From Amphibacillus sp. MSJ-3 (GTDB lineage: Bacteria; Bacillota; Bacilli; Bacillales; Amphibacillaceae): 64,000 nt of DNA. Where the stretch lies: NCBI RefSeq assembly GCF_018919165.1, contig NZ_JAHLQM010000011.1, positions 1-64,000 of the forward strand, in the 5' to 3' direction. Under the pieces are notes generated by a model that had not been told where the DNA came from, ran no database searches, and was given only the letters and a program-made list of their open reading frames with translations. The position numbers and the translations under genes were made by a program. Shown in pieces: positions 1 through 13,973 of the stretch; position 1 is the stretch's first letter, and the number at the start of each line of letters is the position of its first letter.

Positions 1-397
1 GCACCATCCAAATCTGATAAATTTCAATGAATCTATCATACTATGAATGGTCGTATATTTGATCGAAAAGTGTTCAATCTTATTGAGCAATAACTGACTA
101 TTTTAGTTTAGCAGTTACATTAGTTCGGTTTTTTATAAAATTGTAAGAATTATTTTATAGATAATAGTTAGAAGAGATATACATTGGATAAGTGATTTAT
201 GCAGATTTAATTAAATGATTGATTATCCTAAAGTTATCCTTCTAATCTAAACTATCCGTTCTTAGGAATTGAATAAAAAATACTTTTTTTAAAAAATATC
301 TCCAAAATAATATATATGTGTGTTATTTTAGTAATCGTGGAAAAGAAATTTGGATTTAAAATAATTGTTGTTAAATAAAGAATAGAAGGTGAAGTAA
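1..397. other. AT-rich upstream region without a recognised gene
   Basis: I see no convincing reading frame or RNA gene here. The last part, with an AAGGTGAAG-type ribosome binding site at about 386-393, is the leader of the permease that follows. No riboswitch or T-box pattern was recognised. Confidence 0.5.
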
Positions 398-1855
398 TTG
401 AAAAAAAGGACCACTTTAGGAAAAACATTAAAACCACATTGGGTATGGGCAATTGCACTTGGGTCTTCAATCGGTTGGGGTGCCTTTGTTCAACCATTAA
501 ACTGGATGTCAACATCTGGACCAATGGGTGCAATAATAGGCTTTATTATTGGTGCTTTATTGATGATGATAATTGCTGTAAGCTATGGCTTTTTAATAAA
601 TATGTTTCCCGTTTCTGGAGGAGAATTTGCATATACATACTACAGCCTAGGACGTACGCATGCATTCATTAGTGGCTGGTTTTTAACTCTAGGTTACACA
701 TGCATAGTTGCTTTAAACGCATCTGCACTTGCTTTAATGTTTAAATATGTTTTCCCTAATATTTTGGAGAACTTCTTTATGTACGAAATCGCAGGTTGGG
801 ATGTTTATCTTGTAGAGATTATTATTGCCACCCTTGCATTAATAATCTTTGGATATTTTAATATCAGGGGAAGTAGCTTTTCAGGTAGAATCCAATTTAT
901 TTTCTGTGTTGTAATGGTTGGTGCGGTTGTTGTTATTTCCCTGATGACTGGCATTCATTCTGAAGCTGGATTAGCTAATATTCAGCCTTTATTTCCTTCC
1001 AAAACGACTACAATAGGTGCAATATTGTCAATTGTAGCTATTGCACCATGGGCATATGTAGGGTTTGATAATATACCACAAGCTGCTGAAGAGTTTGATT
1101 TTTCATCTAAGAAAGCATTTAGGTTGATTATTATAGCTCTTGCATTTGCAGCATTACTATATAGCTTGATGATTTTGTCAACAGCTATGGCTAGTCCATG
1201 GGAAGAGTTGGCCAGGGAAGGTCATCTATGGGGAACTGGAATAGCTATTCAGAGATTATTAGGTACAGTAGGTCTTGTTATTTTGGTGATTGCCCTCACG
1301 ATGGGAATTTTCACTGGACTAAATGGTTTTATAGTTTCCACTAGTCGTTTATTATTTGCAATGTCTCGTGCAAAATTCATCCCAGCTGCGTTTTCGAGCC
1401 TGCATCCTAAATATAAGACACCGTATACTAGTATTATTTTTACTGTCGTTGTATCCATGATTGCTCCCTGGTTGGGGAGACAAGCTTTGACCTGGATTGT
1501 TGATATGTCCTCTGTAGGTGTAACAATTGCTTATTTTTATACATGTTATACGGCATACTATATGTTTCGTGGTAATCAATCAAATGAAATTGAGTCTGGA
1601 AAAACTAGCTTTTTAATAAAAAAGGTTTTCGCAGGATTTGGAGTACTTTCTAGTATTATTTTTCTTGGTTTATTATTAATACCTGGTTCACCAGCTTATC
1701 TCGGGGTAGAATCTAGAGTCGCTTTAATTGTATGGGTGATAATTGGTATTATCTTATATATTACTAAACGTAAAGATTTAAATACGATTCCAAAAGAAGA
1801 GTTGGATTATTTGATCCTAGGTGAAGATGGCGTGAAATTTATAAACGGAAAGTAG
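398..1855 (+). CDS. APC-family amino acid/polyamine permease
   Basis: The 485-residue product is an integral membrane protein with about twelve hydrophobic segments. The N-terminal stretch GSSIGWGAFVQPLNWM is the APC-superfamily helix 1 motif (consensus GxxIGxGIF), where the unwound helix binds the substrate amine. The second half has the usual APC pattern, including GLNGFIVSTSRLLFAMSR. The start is TTG at 398 behind an AAGGTGAAG site. The family takes up amino acids or polyamines by proton or sodium symport or by exchange; the substrate cannot be read from the sequence. The gene stands alone: the 1.2 kb downstream is decayed sequence. Length and topology look intact. Confidence 0.85.
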   Translation: MKKRTTLGKTLKPHWVWAIALGSSIGWGAFVQPLNWMSTSGPMGAIIGFIIGALLMMIIAVSYGFLINMFPVSGGEFAYTYYSLGRTHAFISGWFLTLGYTCIVALNASALALMFKYVFPNILENFFMYEIAGWDVYLVEIIIATLALIIFGYFNIRGSSFSGRIQFIFCVVMVGAVVVISLMTGIHSEAGLANIQPLFPSKTTTIGAILSIVAIAPWAYVGFDNIPQAAEEFDFSSKKAFRLIIIALAFAALLYSLMILSTAMASPWEELAREGHLWGTGIAIQRLLGTVGLVILVIALTMGIFTGLNGFIVSTSRLLFAMSRAKFIPAAFSSLHPKYKTPYTSIIFTVVVSMIAPWLGRQALTWIVDMSSVGVTIAYFYTCYTAYYMFRGNQSNEIESGKTSFLIKKVFAGFGVLSSIIFLGLLLIPGSPAYLGVESRVALIVWVIIGIILYITKRKDLNTIPKEELDYLILGEDGVKFINGK

Positions 1856-2020
1856 AAGTATCATAATTCAGAACAGTAACAACAAGAGATATATTTCGAG
1901 TCATTCCAGCTTCTGTTGCAATGTAGGGATATTCTTTTGCTGTGTATTGTGAATTGCAATCGCTGTGAATCAGAAGATGCATTGGGCTTTGCCTTGATAG
2001 CTGATTTTAATGTGTTCGTG

Positions 2021-2173
2021 GCTAATGAGGAAGTCACTCTAAATAAGCTGGCAGAAACTATGAAACTATCAAGGACTTAATTAAGTACTCTATTAAAAAG
2101 AGAAAATGGGCTTACCCTTTCAACAGTACTTGATTCATTTTCGAAGGAATCGAGCTTGTAAGCTAATGGGTGA
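2021..2173 (+). pseudogene. Relic of an AraC-family HTH domain
   Basis: One frame reads EEVTLNKLAETMKLSRT, stop, LSTLLKRENGLTL, then two more stops. This matches the first helix-turn-helix and linker of AraC/XylS regulators (typical: LAEKMNLSPSYLSTLFKKETG) but is broken by stop codons. No intact N-terminal part is visible upstream. It is a decayed fragment in a stretch with no other gene. Confidence 0.6.
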
Positions 2174-2255
2174 GGAAAAGTGTAATTGAAAAATGATTAT
2201 TGTATCAGAAATGTACTAAAATAATAAAAACTTCCTATACTGAATGTGCATGCCC

Positions 2256-2538
2256 ATAAAGTGAATCTTTAATCACTGGGGGAACCTACAGAACATAGGT
2301 CAAGCAGACGTTACCAGTTGACGTGGTTGGTTTAGTCTGCCTTCCCCTATCCCCCACTGATTGGGACTGGGACTGTGGTTACTCGTCCCACTGAAAACAC
2401 TTGTTAATACCACAAGGGTATGACCTAAATGCCTTTGAACCAATCGGGCCGTTACTGTCAGTTGATCTCCCCTTACAATTTTTAGTTTCCTTCGAATTCT
2501 TGTAGTGGGAGTCTTACTGACAGTTGCACTGCGATAAA
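2256..2538 (-). repeat. SR-A structured dispersed repeat, copy 1
   Basis: This is a reverse-strand copy of the repeat seen at 15141, 27006, 33371, 33681, 49203 and 62556. Read on the minus strand it starts with TTTATCGCAGTGCAACTGTC and ends near GTGATTAAAGATTCAC. It holds the left hairpin (CTGTCAGT ... ACTGACAG), the CAAGGG/CCCTTG-type hairpin, one 28-bp unit (GGGACGAGTAACCACAGTCC) and the right hairpin GCAGAC/GTCTGC. It has no open frame of note. Confidence 0.85.
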
Positions 2539-3059
2539 AAGCTGCATGGCATCAAGTATATAGGAGTTTTTTTATCTACCCATATCGAAAAATATTTAAG
2601 CTAGAAGCGGACGGTATTTCATAACAACGCATTGCAATGATGATAAATCATTCGCTGCAAAAGCTTACAAAAATTATTACATTAGCCAAACTAAAGGAGT
2701 AAAGATCCTACTAGAGAAAGAATTGACAGATTCATGGTTAGAAGATTTTATTCATAAGTATACACCGCCTTCCTCCTAATCCTTTTTGATCTAAGATTTT
2801 ATCCGCATACTCCTTTTCACTCATTAATTTTTGAACAGTTTTATCAACAAATATTGAGCGATAATGTTTTAGCCTATAACTATCACCTCATAGTTGATTA
2901 ACCTCAAATTTAAAAAGAAATTATGTCATTTAAAATCACCCTCCAAAAATCATCTATGACATCCCTTTTATATATCAGAATCGTTACCCTTTTTTTAAAT
3001 AAGTATGTATAGCCCTTATCACAAATAACCATCCTAAGGATAAAATATTACAAATTATA
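2539..3059. other. Decayed intergenic stretch
   Basis: Short open pieces occur on both strands: a plus-strand piece at about 2640-2778 and a minus-strand piece at about 2745-2870 containing VDKTVQKLMSEKEYADKIL. Neither has a start signal or a family I recognise. They look like gene relics rather than working genes. Confidence 0.4.
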
Positions 3060-3077
3060 TTGAAAGGGGAGATTCAC

Positions 3078-4316
3078 TTGGCTAAGACGATTGCTTTAGC
3101 TGGAACTCTCGATTCAAAAGGACAAGAGTTCTCATATGTTAAAGAGGTCATAGAATCACTGGGATTTGATACACTTTTAATCAATACAGGTGTATTTCCG
3201 TCAGAGATCAAGGCGGATGTTTCGAATGCCCAAGTTGCTGAGGCGGCAGGTGTGAAGATTGAAGAACTGGCCAGGCAGAAGGATCGTGCTGAGGCGACAA
3301 GAATTTTAGCGGAAGGGATGAGAAGGTTACTGCCTGACTTGTATGAACAAGGTAAATTTGATGGGGTTCTTTCTTTTGGAGGTACTGGTGGGACTTCGAT
3401 TGTCACACCAGGCATGCGGGCTTTGCCAATCGGTGTTCCAAAGGTAATGGTGTCAACGGTTGCATCAGGTAACACTCAGCCTTATATTGGAACGAGTGAT
3501 TTGGTGATGATTCCTTCGATAGTTGATGTGGCAGGCTTAAATATCATTTCTACTAAGGTTTTCCGTCAGGCGGCCTTTGCGATTGCTGGGATGTTGGATT
3601 TTCAAGATAAGGCTTTGGTTGAATCGATTGATCATAAGAAACCACTTATTGCTGCATCGATGTTTGGCTTAACAACGCCCTGTATAAATCATGCTAAAAG
3701 TTATTTGGAAGCTCGGGGTTATGAAGTGTTGATCTTTCATGCAACGGGTATAGGTGGTCAAACGATGGAAAATTTAATAGAGGAAGGTTTTTTTGCAGGT
3801 GTGCTTGATATAACAACAACGGAATGGGCCGATGAACTGATTGGTGGCGTTCTGAATGCAGGTCCCCACCGTCTAGAGGCTGCAGCTAAAGCAAATGTGC
3901 CACAAGTGGTATCAGTTGGGGCAATGGATATGGCTAATTTTGGCCCTTATGAATCTGTTCCGAAGAAATTTGCTGGACGTAAATTTTACAAACATAATCC
4001 AACTGTAACTTTAATGCGTACGACTAAAGAAGAGAATAAACAAATTGGTCAAATGATTGCCCAAAAGTTAAATATGGCAAAAGGCCAAACAACTTTAATG
4101 TTACCGCTAAAAGGGCTCTCCGGGTTAGATGTGGAAGGACAAGCCTTTTATGGACCTGAAGAAGATCAAGTTTTATTTGACACACTCAAACAACATATTG
4201 ATTCTGAACGTGTAACTGTGAAAGAAATGGAGACAGATGTAAATGATCCGAAGTTTGCTGAAGCAGCTGCGGAAATACTGATTCAAATGATTGATTCAAA
4301 TGAGGAGGACAAGTAA
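3078..4316 (+). CDS. UPF0261 / Tm-1-like ATP-binding domain protein
   Basis: The 412-residue protein belongs to the UPF0261 (Tm-1-like) family. Visible signs are the N-terminal KTIALAGTLDSKGQE and the glycine-rich SFGGTGGTSIVTPGMRALP, which fits the nucleotide-binding region described for the plant Tm-1 N-terminal domain. A longer frame begins at TTG 3060, but GAAAGGGGAG lies at about 3062-3071, so TTG 3078 with 6-7 bp spacing is preferred. Its stop directly abuts the ATG of the next gene, and a GAGGAGG site lies inside its 3' end, so the two are translationally coupled. In many bacteria and in plant Tm-1 this domain pairs with a TIM-barrel domain like the next gene. The biochemical role is not established. 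Confidence 0.85.
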   Translation: MAKTIALAGTLDSKGQEFSYVKEVIESLGFDTLLINTGVFPSEIKADVSNAQVAEAAGVKIEELARQKDRAEATRILAEGMRRLLPDLYEQGKFDGVLSFGGTGGTSIVTPGMRALPIGVPKVMVSTVASGNTQPYIGTSDLVMIPSIVDVAGLNIISTKVFRQAAFAIAGMLDFQDKALVESIDHKKPLIAASMFGLTTPCINHAKSYLEARGYEVLIFHATGIGGQTMENLIEEGFFAGVLDITTTEWADELIGGVLNAGPHRLEAAAKANVPQVVSVGAMDMANFGPYESVPKKFAGRKFYKHNPTVTLMRTTKEENKQIGQMIAQKLNMAKGQTTLMLPLKGLSGLDVEGQAFYGPEEDQVLFDTLKQHIDSERVTVKEMETDVNDPKFAEAAAEILIQMIDSNEEDK

Positions 4317-5141
4317 ATGTTATCGAGACAAGAAATTTTAAAAAGATTCCAGGAAGAAGTCGCTCAAGGAAATGTTCTTTTAGGTGTTGGGGCTGGAACA
4401 GGAATTACGGCCAAAAGTAGTGAAGCAGGCGGAGCAGACATGCTAATCATATATAATTCTGGTCGTTATCGTATGGCAGGCCGTGGGTCTTTAGCGGGCT
4501 TGCTCTCATATGGCGACGCTAATGAGATAGTAACTGAAATGGGGAGTGAAGTACTTCCAGTGGTTAAAGATACCCCTGTTTTAGCAGGTGTCAATGGTAC
4601 GGATCCCTTCCGTGTGATGGATGTATTTTTAAAACAATTGAAAGATCAAGGATTTGCTGGTGTTCAAAACTTTCCAACAGTGGGTTTGATCGATGGTGTC
4701 TTCCGTCAAAACTTAGAAGAAACCGGTATGGGTTATGAGCTTGAAGTAGAGATGATTCGTAAGGCTCATGAATTGGATCTGTTAACGACACCTTATGTTT
4801 TTGATGAAGAACAAGCGAAAGCAATGGCCGAAGCAGGTGCTGATATATTAGTCGCCCATATGGGATTGACGACAAAAGGAACCATTGGTGCACAGACGGC
4901 CTTGACACTTGATGACTGTGTCGAACGCATACAAAAAATTGTCGAAGCAGGCCGATCTGTTAATCCTAAGATTATGGTGATTTGTCATGGAGGTCCGATC
5001 GCTGAACCTGAAGATGCTGATTATGTCATCCAACGTGTCGATGGCATCGTAGGATTTTTCGGTGCTTCAAGTATTGAACGGTTTGCAGCAGAAAAGGGAA
5101 TTCGTGAGCAGGCTGAGGCATTTAAGCAAATTAAGAAATAA
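4317..5141 (+). CDS. Phosphoenolpyruvate hydrolase-like TIM-barrel protein
   Basis: The 274-residue protein matches the TIM-barrel / PEP-hydrolase-like family (PF09370 type). The N-terminal [20 protein letters not shown], then [30 protein letters not shown] and the late HGGPI are typical of a class-II-aldolase-like barrel. It starts at ATG 4317, right after the TAA of the UPF0261 gene, behind GAGGAGG. Together the pair matches the two halves of the plant Tm-1 protein. A clear terminator follows at 5152. Substrate and reaction are unproven; the family name comes from remote similarity. Confidence 0.85.
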   Translation: MLSRQEILKRFQEEVAQGNVLLGVGAGTGITAKSSEAGGADMLIIYNSGRYRMAGRGSLAGLLSYGDANEIVTEMGSEVLPVVKDTPVLAGVNGTDPFRVMDVFLKQLKDQGFAGVQNFPTVGLIDGVFRQNLEETGMGYELEVEMIRKAHELDLLTTPYVFDEEQAKAMAEAGADILVAHMGLTTKGTIGAQTALTLDDCVERIQKIVEAGRSVNPKIMVICHGGPIAEPEDADYVIQRVDGIVGFFGASSIERFAAEKGIREQAEAFKQIKK

Positions 5142-5151
5142 ACACAGATAG

Positions 5152-5183
5152 GCAAGTGTCCTCAAGGGATGCTTGCTTTTTTT
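5152..5183 (+). terminator. Rho-independent terminator of the UPF0261 pair
   Basis: GCAAGTGTCC pairs with GGATGCTTGC (10 bp with two G-T pairs) around a short loop, followed by a T run. It lies 11 bp after the stop codon. Confidence 0.85.
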
Positions 5184-5569
5184 AAGATATAATAAGGATA
5201 TTAGATGAAAATGAACGGAGCTTTAAAGGTGTAAGCAAAAAAATCATGGAATAACTAAAAAAATAAAAGGAAACCAAATAATAGAAAAAGTCATAAGGAT
5301 TAGTCTATTGATCCTCACCCTTTCTGTTTTCTAAACAAAGTTTCAGATTAAAAGCCCTCTAATTATTAAAATGATTAAATCTACTATTCTATATATAAAC
5401 AGTGTTTATAAGGTTAGTAGCCAAAAGAAATATATAATCACTAAATAGTGAAAAGCTATCCAATTACCTTGTGCTTTTTGGTAGTAAATCTGCAGGAGAA
5501 AGGGTGGAGTTTTAGTCCTCACATGTAATATAAAGTAGGGTGCCTTTCACGCGCTAGTTTAGAGGACTT
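5184..5569. other. Intergenic, nothing recognised
   Basis: This AT-rich region between the terminator and the CRISPR repeats has no open frame with a start signal and no cas-like sequence. Confidence 0.5.
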
Positions 5570-5735
5570 AAGGTATCCACACTCCCAATACAGGGAGTGA
5601 CAAGAAGGGGGAAAATAAAAATGACAGCGTTGCAATTTCAATCCACACTCACAATACAGGGAGTGACTAAATCATTGTTACTGTTTTGATATTTAATTGG
5701 GCATTTCAATCCACACTCCTAGTATCGGGAGTGAC
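5570..5735 (-). CRISPR. Orphan mini CRISPR array, three repeats
   Basis: Three repeats lie at 5570-5601 (degenerate at its left end), 5635-5667 and 5703-5735 (33 nt). The unique spacers are 33 nt (5602-5634) and 35 nt (5668-5702). The plus-strand repeat reads ATTTCAATCCACACTC, a short loop, then GGGAGTGAC; CACTCC and GGAGTG are complementary. On the minus strand the repeat ends in GTGGATTGAAAT, the 3' end typical of type I-C repeats (and some III arrays), so transcription should run leftward. The worn repeat at 5570 is then the leader-distal end, as expected. Repeats differ from each other at several positions, and no cas gene occurs in the window. Confidence 0.8.
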
Positions 5736-5893
5736 TGCGATATATTGTGAAAAGTATTTCTGACATACCATATATTGTATCGTATCACTTTTGCTATTCA
5801 AAGAACAAGTTAAAAGTCAAAGAATACTTGTATTAATATAAAAATTTTTTGTGCGAACCGACAGGGGAATTCATGAGCACTTCAGGTTCGCAC
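5736..5893 (-). promoter_or_regulatory. Putative CRISPR leader with hairpin
   Basis: The AT-rich stretch to the right of the last repeat is where a minus-strand leader belongs. It contains a perfect 9-bp inverted repeat, GTGCGAACC (5851-5859) and GGTTCGCAC (5885-5893). From memory, similar GTGCGAACC...GGTTCGCAC blocks occur in leaders of type I-C arrays; this was not checked against any database. Confidence 0.5.
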
Positions 5894-6265
5894 ATTTTAG
5901 TTATTAAGTTGGTTTTCAGGCATATGCTACTTCAAATTTTGTTAGAGATTAAGTGGTGAGTAGTTTAATGTCTATTTATTAATATAGTTGGGTTGTGGGA
6001 TAATCATTAATTTAAATTTTAATATGAATATGGTCATAATTATTACTATTAATTATCTTCTACATTTATATAAAGATATCCTGCCTAAGCTATTTTTAAT
6101 CGTCTTGTTTTGTTATCTGTTTGCAGTTTTATTTGCCTTATATCTGTGGTAGTATTATCCATAAGGCTTGTGGTATACGCTTAGCATTGTTATGAATAGT
6201 ATAGCCTATCTACATGTCCTATTGATACATTTTTTTCAAACATTCATTACATAACGGACGATTCT
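5894..6265. other. Intergenic, nothing recognised
   Basis: This AT-rich DNA lies between the CRISPR leader and the glucosidase operator region. No frame, RNA or repeat was recognised. Confidence 0.5.
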
Positions 6266-6302
6266 ATTAAAATATGTTTTAACATTAAAATAAGTTTTAA
6301 CA
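6266..6302 (+). promoter_or_regulatory. Tandem palindromic operator candidate
   Basis: Two 19-bp direct repeats (6266-6284 and 6284-6302) differ at one base. Each carries an inverted core of the form TTAAAA-NNNN-TTTTAA. They end about 20 bp before the glucosidase start, next to its ribosome binding site, where a repressor would block expression. No regulator gene is adjacent. Confidence 0.4.
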
Positions 6303-6307
6303 AATGA

Positions 6308-7945
<1,638 letters not shown>

Positions 7946-8009
7946 CCGTATAGTGAAAGTTAACTAGAGATAGACTAAGCGATTTAGAGACATTGCCGTG
8001 AACAATATG

Positions 8010-8063
8010 AAAAACACCGTTCCCTTTTTGTAAAATATCTAATAAATAGGGGCGGTGTTTTTC
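8010..8063. terminator. Bidirectional terminator between convergent genes
   Basis: AAACACCGTTCCC pairs with GGGGCGGTGTTT, with A and T runs on the outer sides. It separates the plus-strand glucosidase from the minus-strand bgl operon. Confidence 0.75.
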
Positions 8064-8128
8064 ACATTAATGAAGGATAAATGAACCCTTTCCCTGTTAA
8101 TCTAGGATAAGTGAGAAGCCAGTTGTGA

Positions 8129-11433
<3,305 letters not shown>

Positions 11434-11441
<8 letters not shown>

Positions 11442-12291
11442 GGTTCTTTTCGCCTCTTTCTCTTTGATATACGTTATTAATGTGGAGCATGAAATAAACA
11501 AATTCATCATTAGTAATAGTGACATTAAAATTGGTGGCTAAATATTTTTTAACCTTGATTGTACAACGATAGGCATGAGGGTATTTATCGCGTAATTGAT
11601 TATATAATTGATGATCATTTGTCGCATAGATTTCTTTCGTGTAAAGGCGGCGGCCAAAAAATCGAATGTGAGTGACAAATCTTAAAACAGGAAGTGATGA
11701 TTTATCTAATGTTATCTGATAATGGAATTCAACAATTTGCAAAATATCTTCGACCATTTTTGCGATTCTTGCAGTATGTTCGATGCTCTCAGTATTGTAT
11801 TGGGCGTTGACAAAGTGCATGGCAATAAAACCAGCTTCATCCTCATCCATCTTTAGATTCGTAGAATAATAAATCATGTCTAAAGCAATCATGCCTAATT
11901 TAAATTCAAAAGGGTAAAACTTCTTGATATCCCAAAGCAGTACGTTATTAATTTTTTGATTCTCTTCATAGCGCTTAATCGCATAGGAAATATGATCCGT
12001 TAAGCCAACTAAAATATTGTGATCTAACTTTACCTTCATTTGTTCCTGAGCCATATTGAAGATTGTACGAGATAAATCAATATGTTTTATCGGAATATCT
12101 TTGAATAGTTCAGAAGCTTCCTTGTTGATCTCTGTTTTATCAAAGATATATCGTTTTTGCACTTTAGTTTGATCGACTTTATCACCGGCCTTTTTTGAAA
12201 AACCAACCCCTTTACCTAGTAAAATAACTTCATGACCTTTATTATCTTCCGCTAATAAAGCGTTATTATTAAAAACCTTCTTTATCAGCAT
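11434..12291 (-). CDS. LicT/BglG-family transcriptional antiterminator
   Basis: The 285-residue protein has an N-terminal RNA-binding CAT domain (LIKKVFNNNALLAEDNKGHE) and two PTS regulation domains with the expected histidines (for example LTDHISYAIKR and VTHIRFFGRR). An upstream ATG would add 10 residues, but GGAGGGGG lies just before ATG 12291. It binds the RAT hairpin in its own leader when beta-glucoside is present and lets transcription pass the terminator at 12315-12375. PRD phosphorylation by HPr and BglP adjusts activity. The order antiterminator-PTS-hydrolase is the standard bgl arrangement. Confidence 0.92.
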
Positions 12292-12314
12292 AAAAACCCC
12301 CTCCTTAAATACAA

Positions 12315-12399
12315 AAAACACCCAAAATAATGTTACGCACCAAATAAATGCTGCGCGACAAAATTTAGGGTGTTGCCTACATGACTAGTTACAATTCCT
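12315..12399 (-). promoter_or_regulatory. Ribonucleic antiterminator (RAT) overlapping a terminator
   Basis: On the minus strand, GGAATTGTAACTAG...AGGCAACACCC resembles the LicT/SacY RAT consensus (GGATTGTTACT...AGGCAAAACC). Its 3' half, AACACCC, also pairs with GGGTGTT just before a T run near 12315, forming the terminator. The long terminator loop holds a second helix (GCGCA/TGCGT). The two folds exclude each other, as in classic bgl leaders. Confidence 0.8.
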
Positions 12400-12418
12400 A
12401 ATAATTGAATTTGAGATC

Positions 12419-12447
12419 ATCCTATCACAGTAATATAGAAAAATCAA
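12419..12447 (-). promoter_or_regulatory. Promoter of the bgl operon
   Basis: The minus strand shows TTGATT, a 17-bp spacer, and TAGGAT, a plausible sigma-A promoter about 20 bp upstream of the RAT. Confidence 0.5.
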
Positions 12448-12657
12448 GGCTTTTATAATTACTTTTTTAGGTGATATAGCCACCTGTTTTACTATTAAGG
12501 ATATAATAGAAGGTCGCTTACTTTTTTAATTGTAGGAAATGAAACGTTAGGAAGTGTTGGATTTGGTAACTGGAGATAGAAAAAGTTACCGGGTAAAGTC
12601 TTGACACCATACCCTAGATAATTGAATCATTCTTTCAGTTAGTTTATCCTACAATAT

Positions 12658-13647
12658 TTACTTTGATTCCTTTACTGTACCTGGAAACATCCCATCAACA
12701 ATTTTGCTTGTCACATCTCTTGGTTCACCTTTCCATGGATAGTGGTGAAGAGTGATCATTGGGAAGGTATTAACTTCGATGATTTGTACTTCATCACCGT
12801 TGATTAGGACATCTGTTCCACAAGCTGTTAAGCCTGGAATTGACATCATGGCTTGTCTAATATATTCTTTAATATCATCACTGATTAAATCTGTTACTTC
12901 TACTGCATCTCCGCCGGTTGAGACATTGGAGTTATCTCTTAAGTAGATGAATTCATCTTTTGCTGGGATGTCATCATAAGTATAGCCGTGTTTTTCTAAC
13001 ACGCGTTCAGTTTCTTCATCCATTTGTAATTGTTTGTGGATTGGATTTCCGCTACTTATTCTTTCCTTGTTTTTTAATTCGATGAGTTCTTTGACAGTGT
13101 GCTTGCCATCACCGACTACATTTGCTGGTATGCGGTTGACAATGCCAACAATTTCATCATTGACAAAAGTAAAGCGATATTCATCGCCTTCGACAAATTG
13201 CTCAATTAGTACTTCATCATGTAATTCTGCAATTTTGTTAAAGCATTTCTTGAATTCATCGATATTATCAATATTGACGAATACCAAGTTGCCCATCATG
13301 CCGTCATATGGTTTGATAACAACGGGTAAAATGGGTTCGGCCCAATTCCACGCCCTGTCGATATCTTTATTTGAGAACACAGCATTTTCTGGGGTATTAA
13401 ATCCGTGTCGTCTAAAGAGTCTGCTTGTTACTTCTTTCATATCCATTGTCATCGTTGCAAACGGTGAATTATAAGCAAGTAACACGGTACCCCCTTTAAC
13501 TAAGTAACTATTATTTTCATGTGACATTTTAAATTGTTGTTCGGGTAGAATATCGATTTGCACCCCGCGTTTTATAGCTTCATGTACGATTAATTCATTA
13601 GTTTTGGTCAATTCTCTTCCGACAACGTCAAAATATTTTCTGCTCAT
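12658..13647 (-). CDS. ATP-grasp ligase related to GshF/cyanophycin synthetase
   Basis: The 329-residue protein is an ATP-grasp enzyme. Visible motifs are PVVIKPYDGMMGNLVFVN (nucleotide-binding strand-loop), EQFVEGDEYRF, RIPANVVGDGKHTVKELI and the late metal-binding IIEVNTFPMI. The PANVVGDGKHT segment is typical of the ATP-grasp part of GshF and of cyanophycin synthetases. Such enzymes join a carboxylate to an amine through an acyl phosphate. The partner domains of those larger enzymes are absent, so it acts alone or with distant genes. ATG 13647 follows AAAGGGG. It is transcribed alone; the substrate is unknown. Confidence 0.8.
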   Translation of the reverse strand: MSRKYFDVVGRELTKTNELIVHEAIKRGVQIDILPEQQFKMSHENNSYLVKGGTVLLAYNSPFATMTMDMKEVTSRLFRRHGFNTPENAVFSNKDIDRAWNWAEPILPVVIKPYDGMMGNLVFVNIDNIDEFKKCFNKIAELHDEVLIEQFVEGDEYRFTFVNDEIVGIVNRIPANVVGDGKHTVKELIELKNKERISSGNPIHKQLQMDEETERVLEKHGYTYDDIPAKDEFIYLRDNSNVSTGGDAVEVTDLISDDIKEYIRQAMMSIPGLTACGTDVLINGDEVQIIEVNTFPMITLHHYPWKGEPRDVTSKIVDGMFPGTVKESK

Positions 13648-13770
13648 CTGGATCCCCTTTCTCTATTTGCTGTTCACTATAGATATGTTATCATGCCTCT
13701 TGAATAGTTAGCAACGTTAAACACTTGCTAGTTGAGCGGCTTAATATATGCTAAAATATAGTTGATTGTG

Positions 13771-13870
13771 TGTAGATAAAGTGAACTCTTACTAAGTGGG
13801 GGGGTTCTAATTTACTGTGTGTTAGATGAACGAATTGTACTTTTACGGGTTGTTGATGATTTATTTGTCG
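13771..13870 (-). repeat. SR-B short dispersed repeat, copy 1
   Basis: On the minus strand this reads ATTCGTTCATCTAACAC preceded by GTAAAAG, shared with copies near 21130 and 27710. Next to it, ATAAAGTGAACTCTTACTAAGTGGGGG (13771 on) resembles the worn right end of SR-A. It fills most of the gap between the ATP-grasp gene and ugd. Confidence 0.5.
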
Positions 13871-13973
13871 AAGTTGGAGTGGAAAGAAAGATTAGAAATG
13901 TTGTTTAGGTAAAGATTAAAAAAGTGTTAGAATAAGAGAGGATATAGATCAAAAGAACAGGAAGGTGGATATA

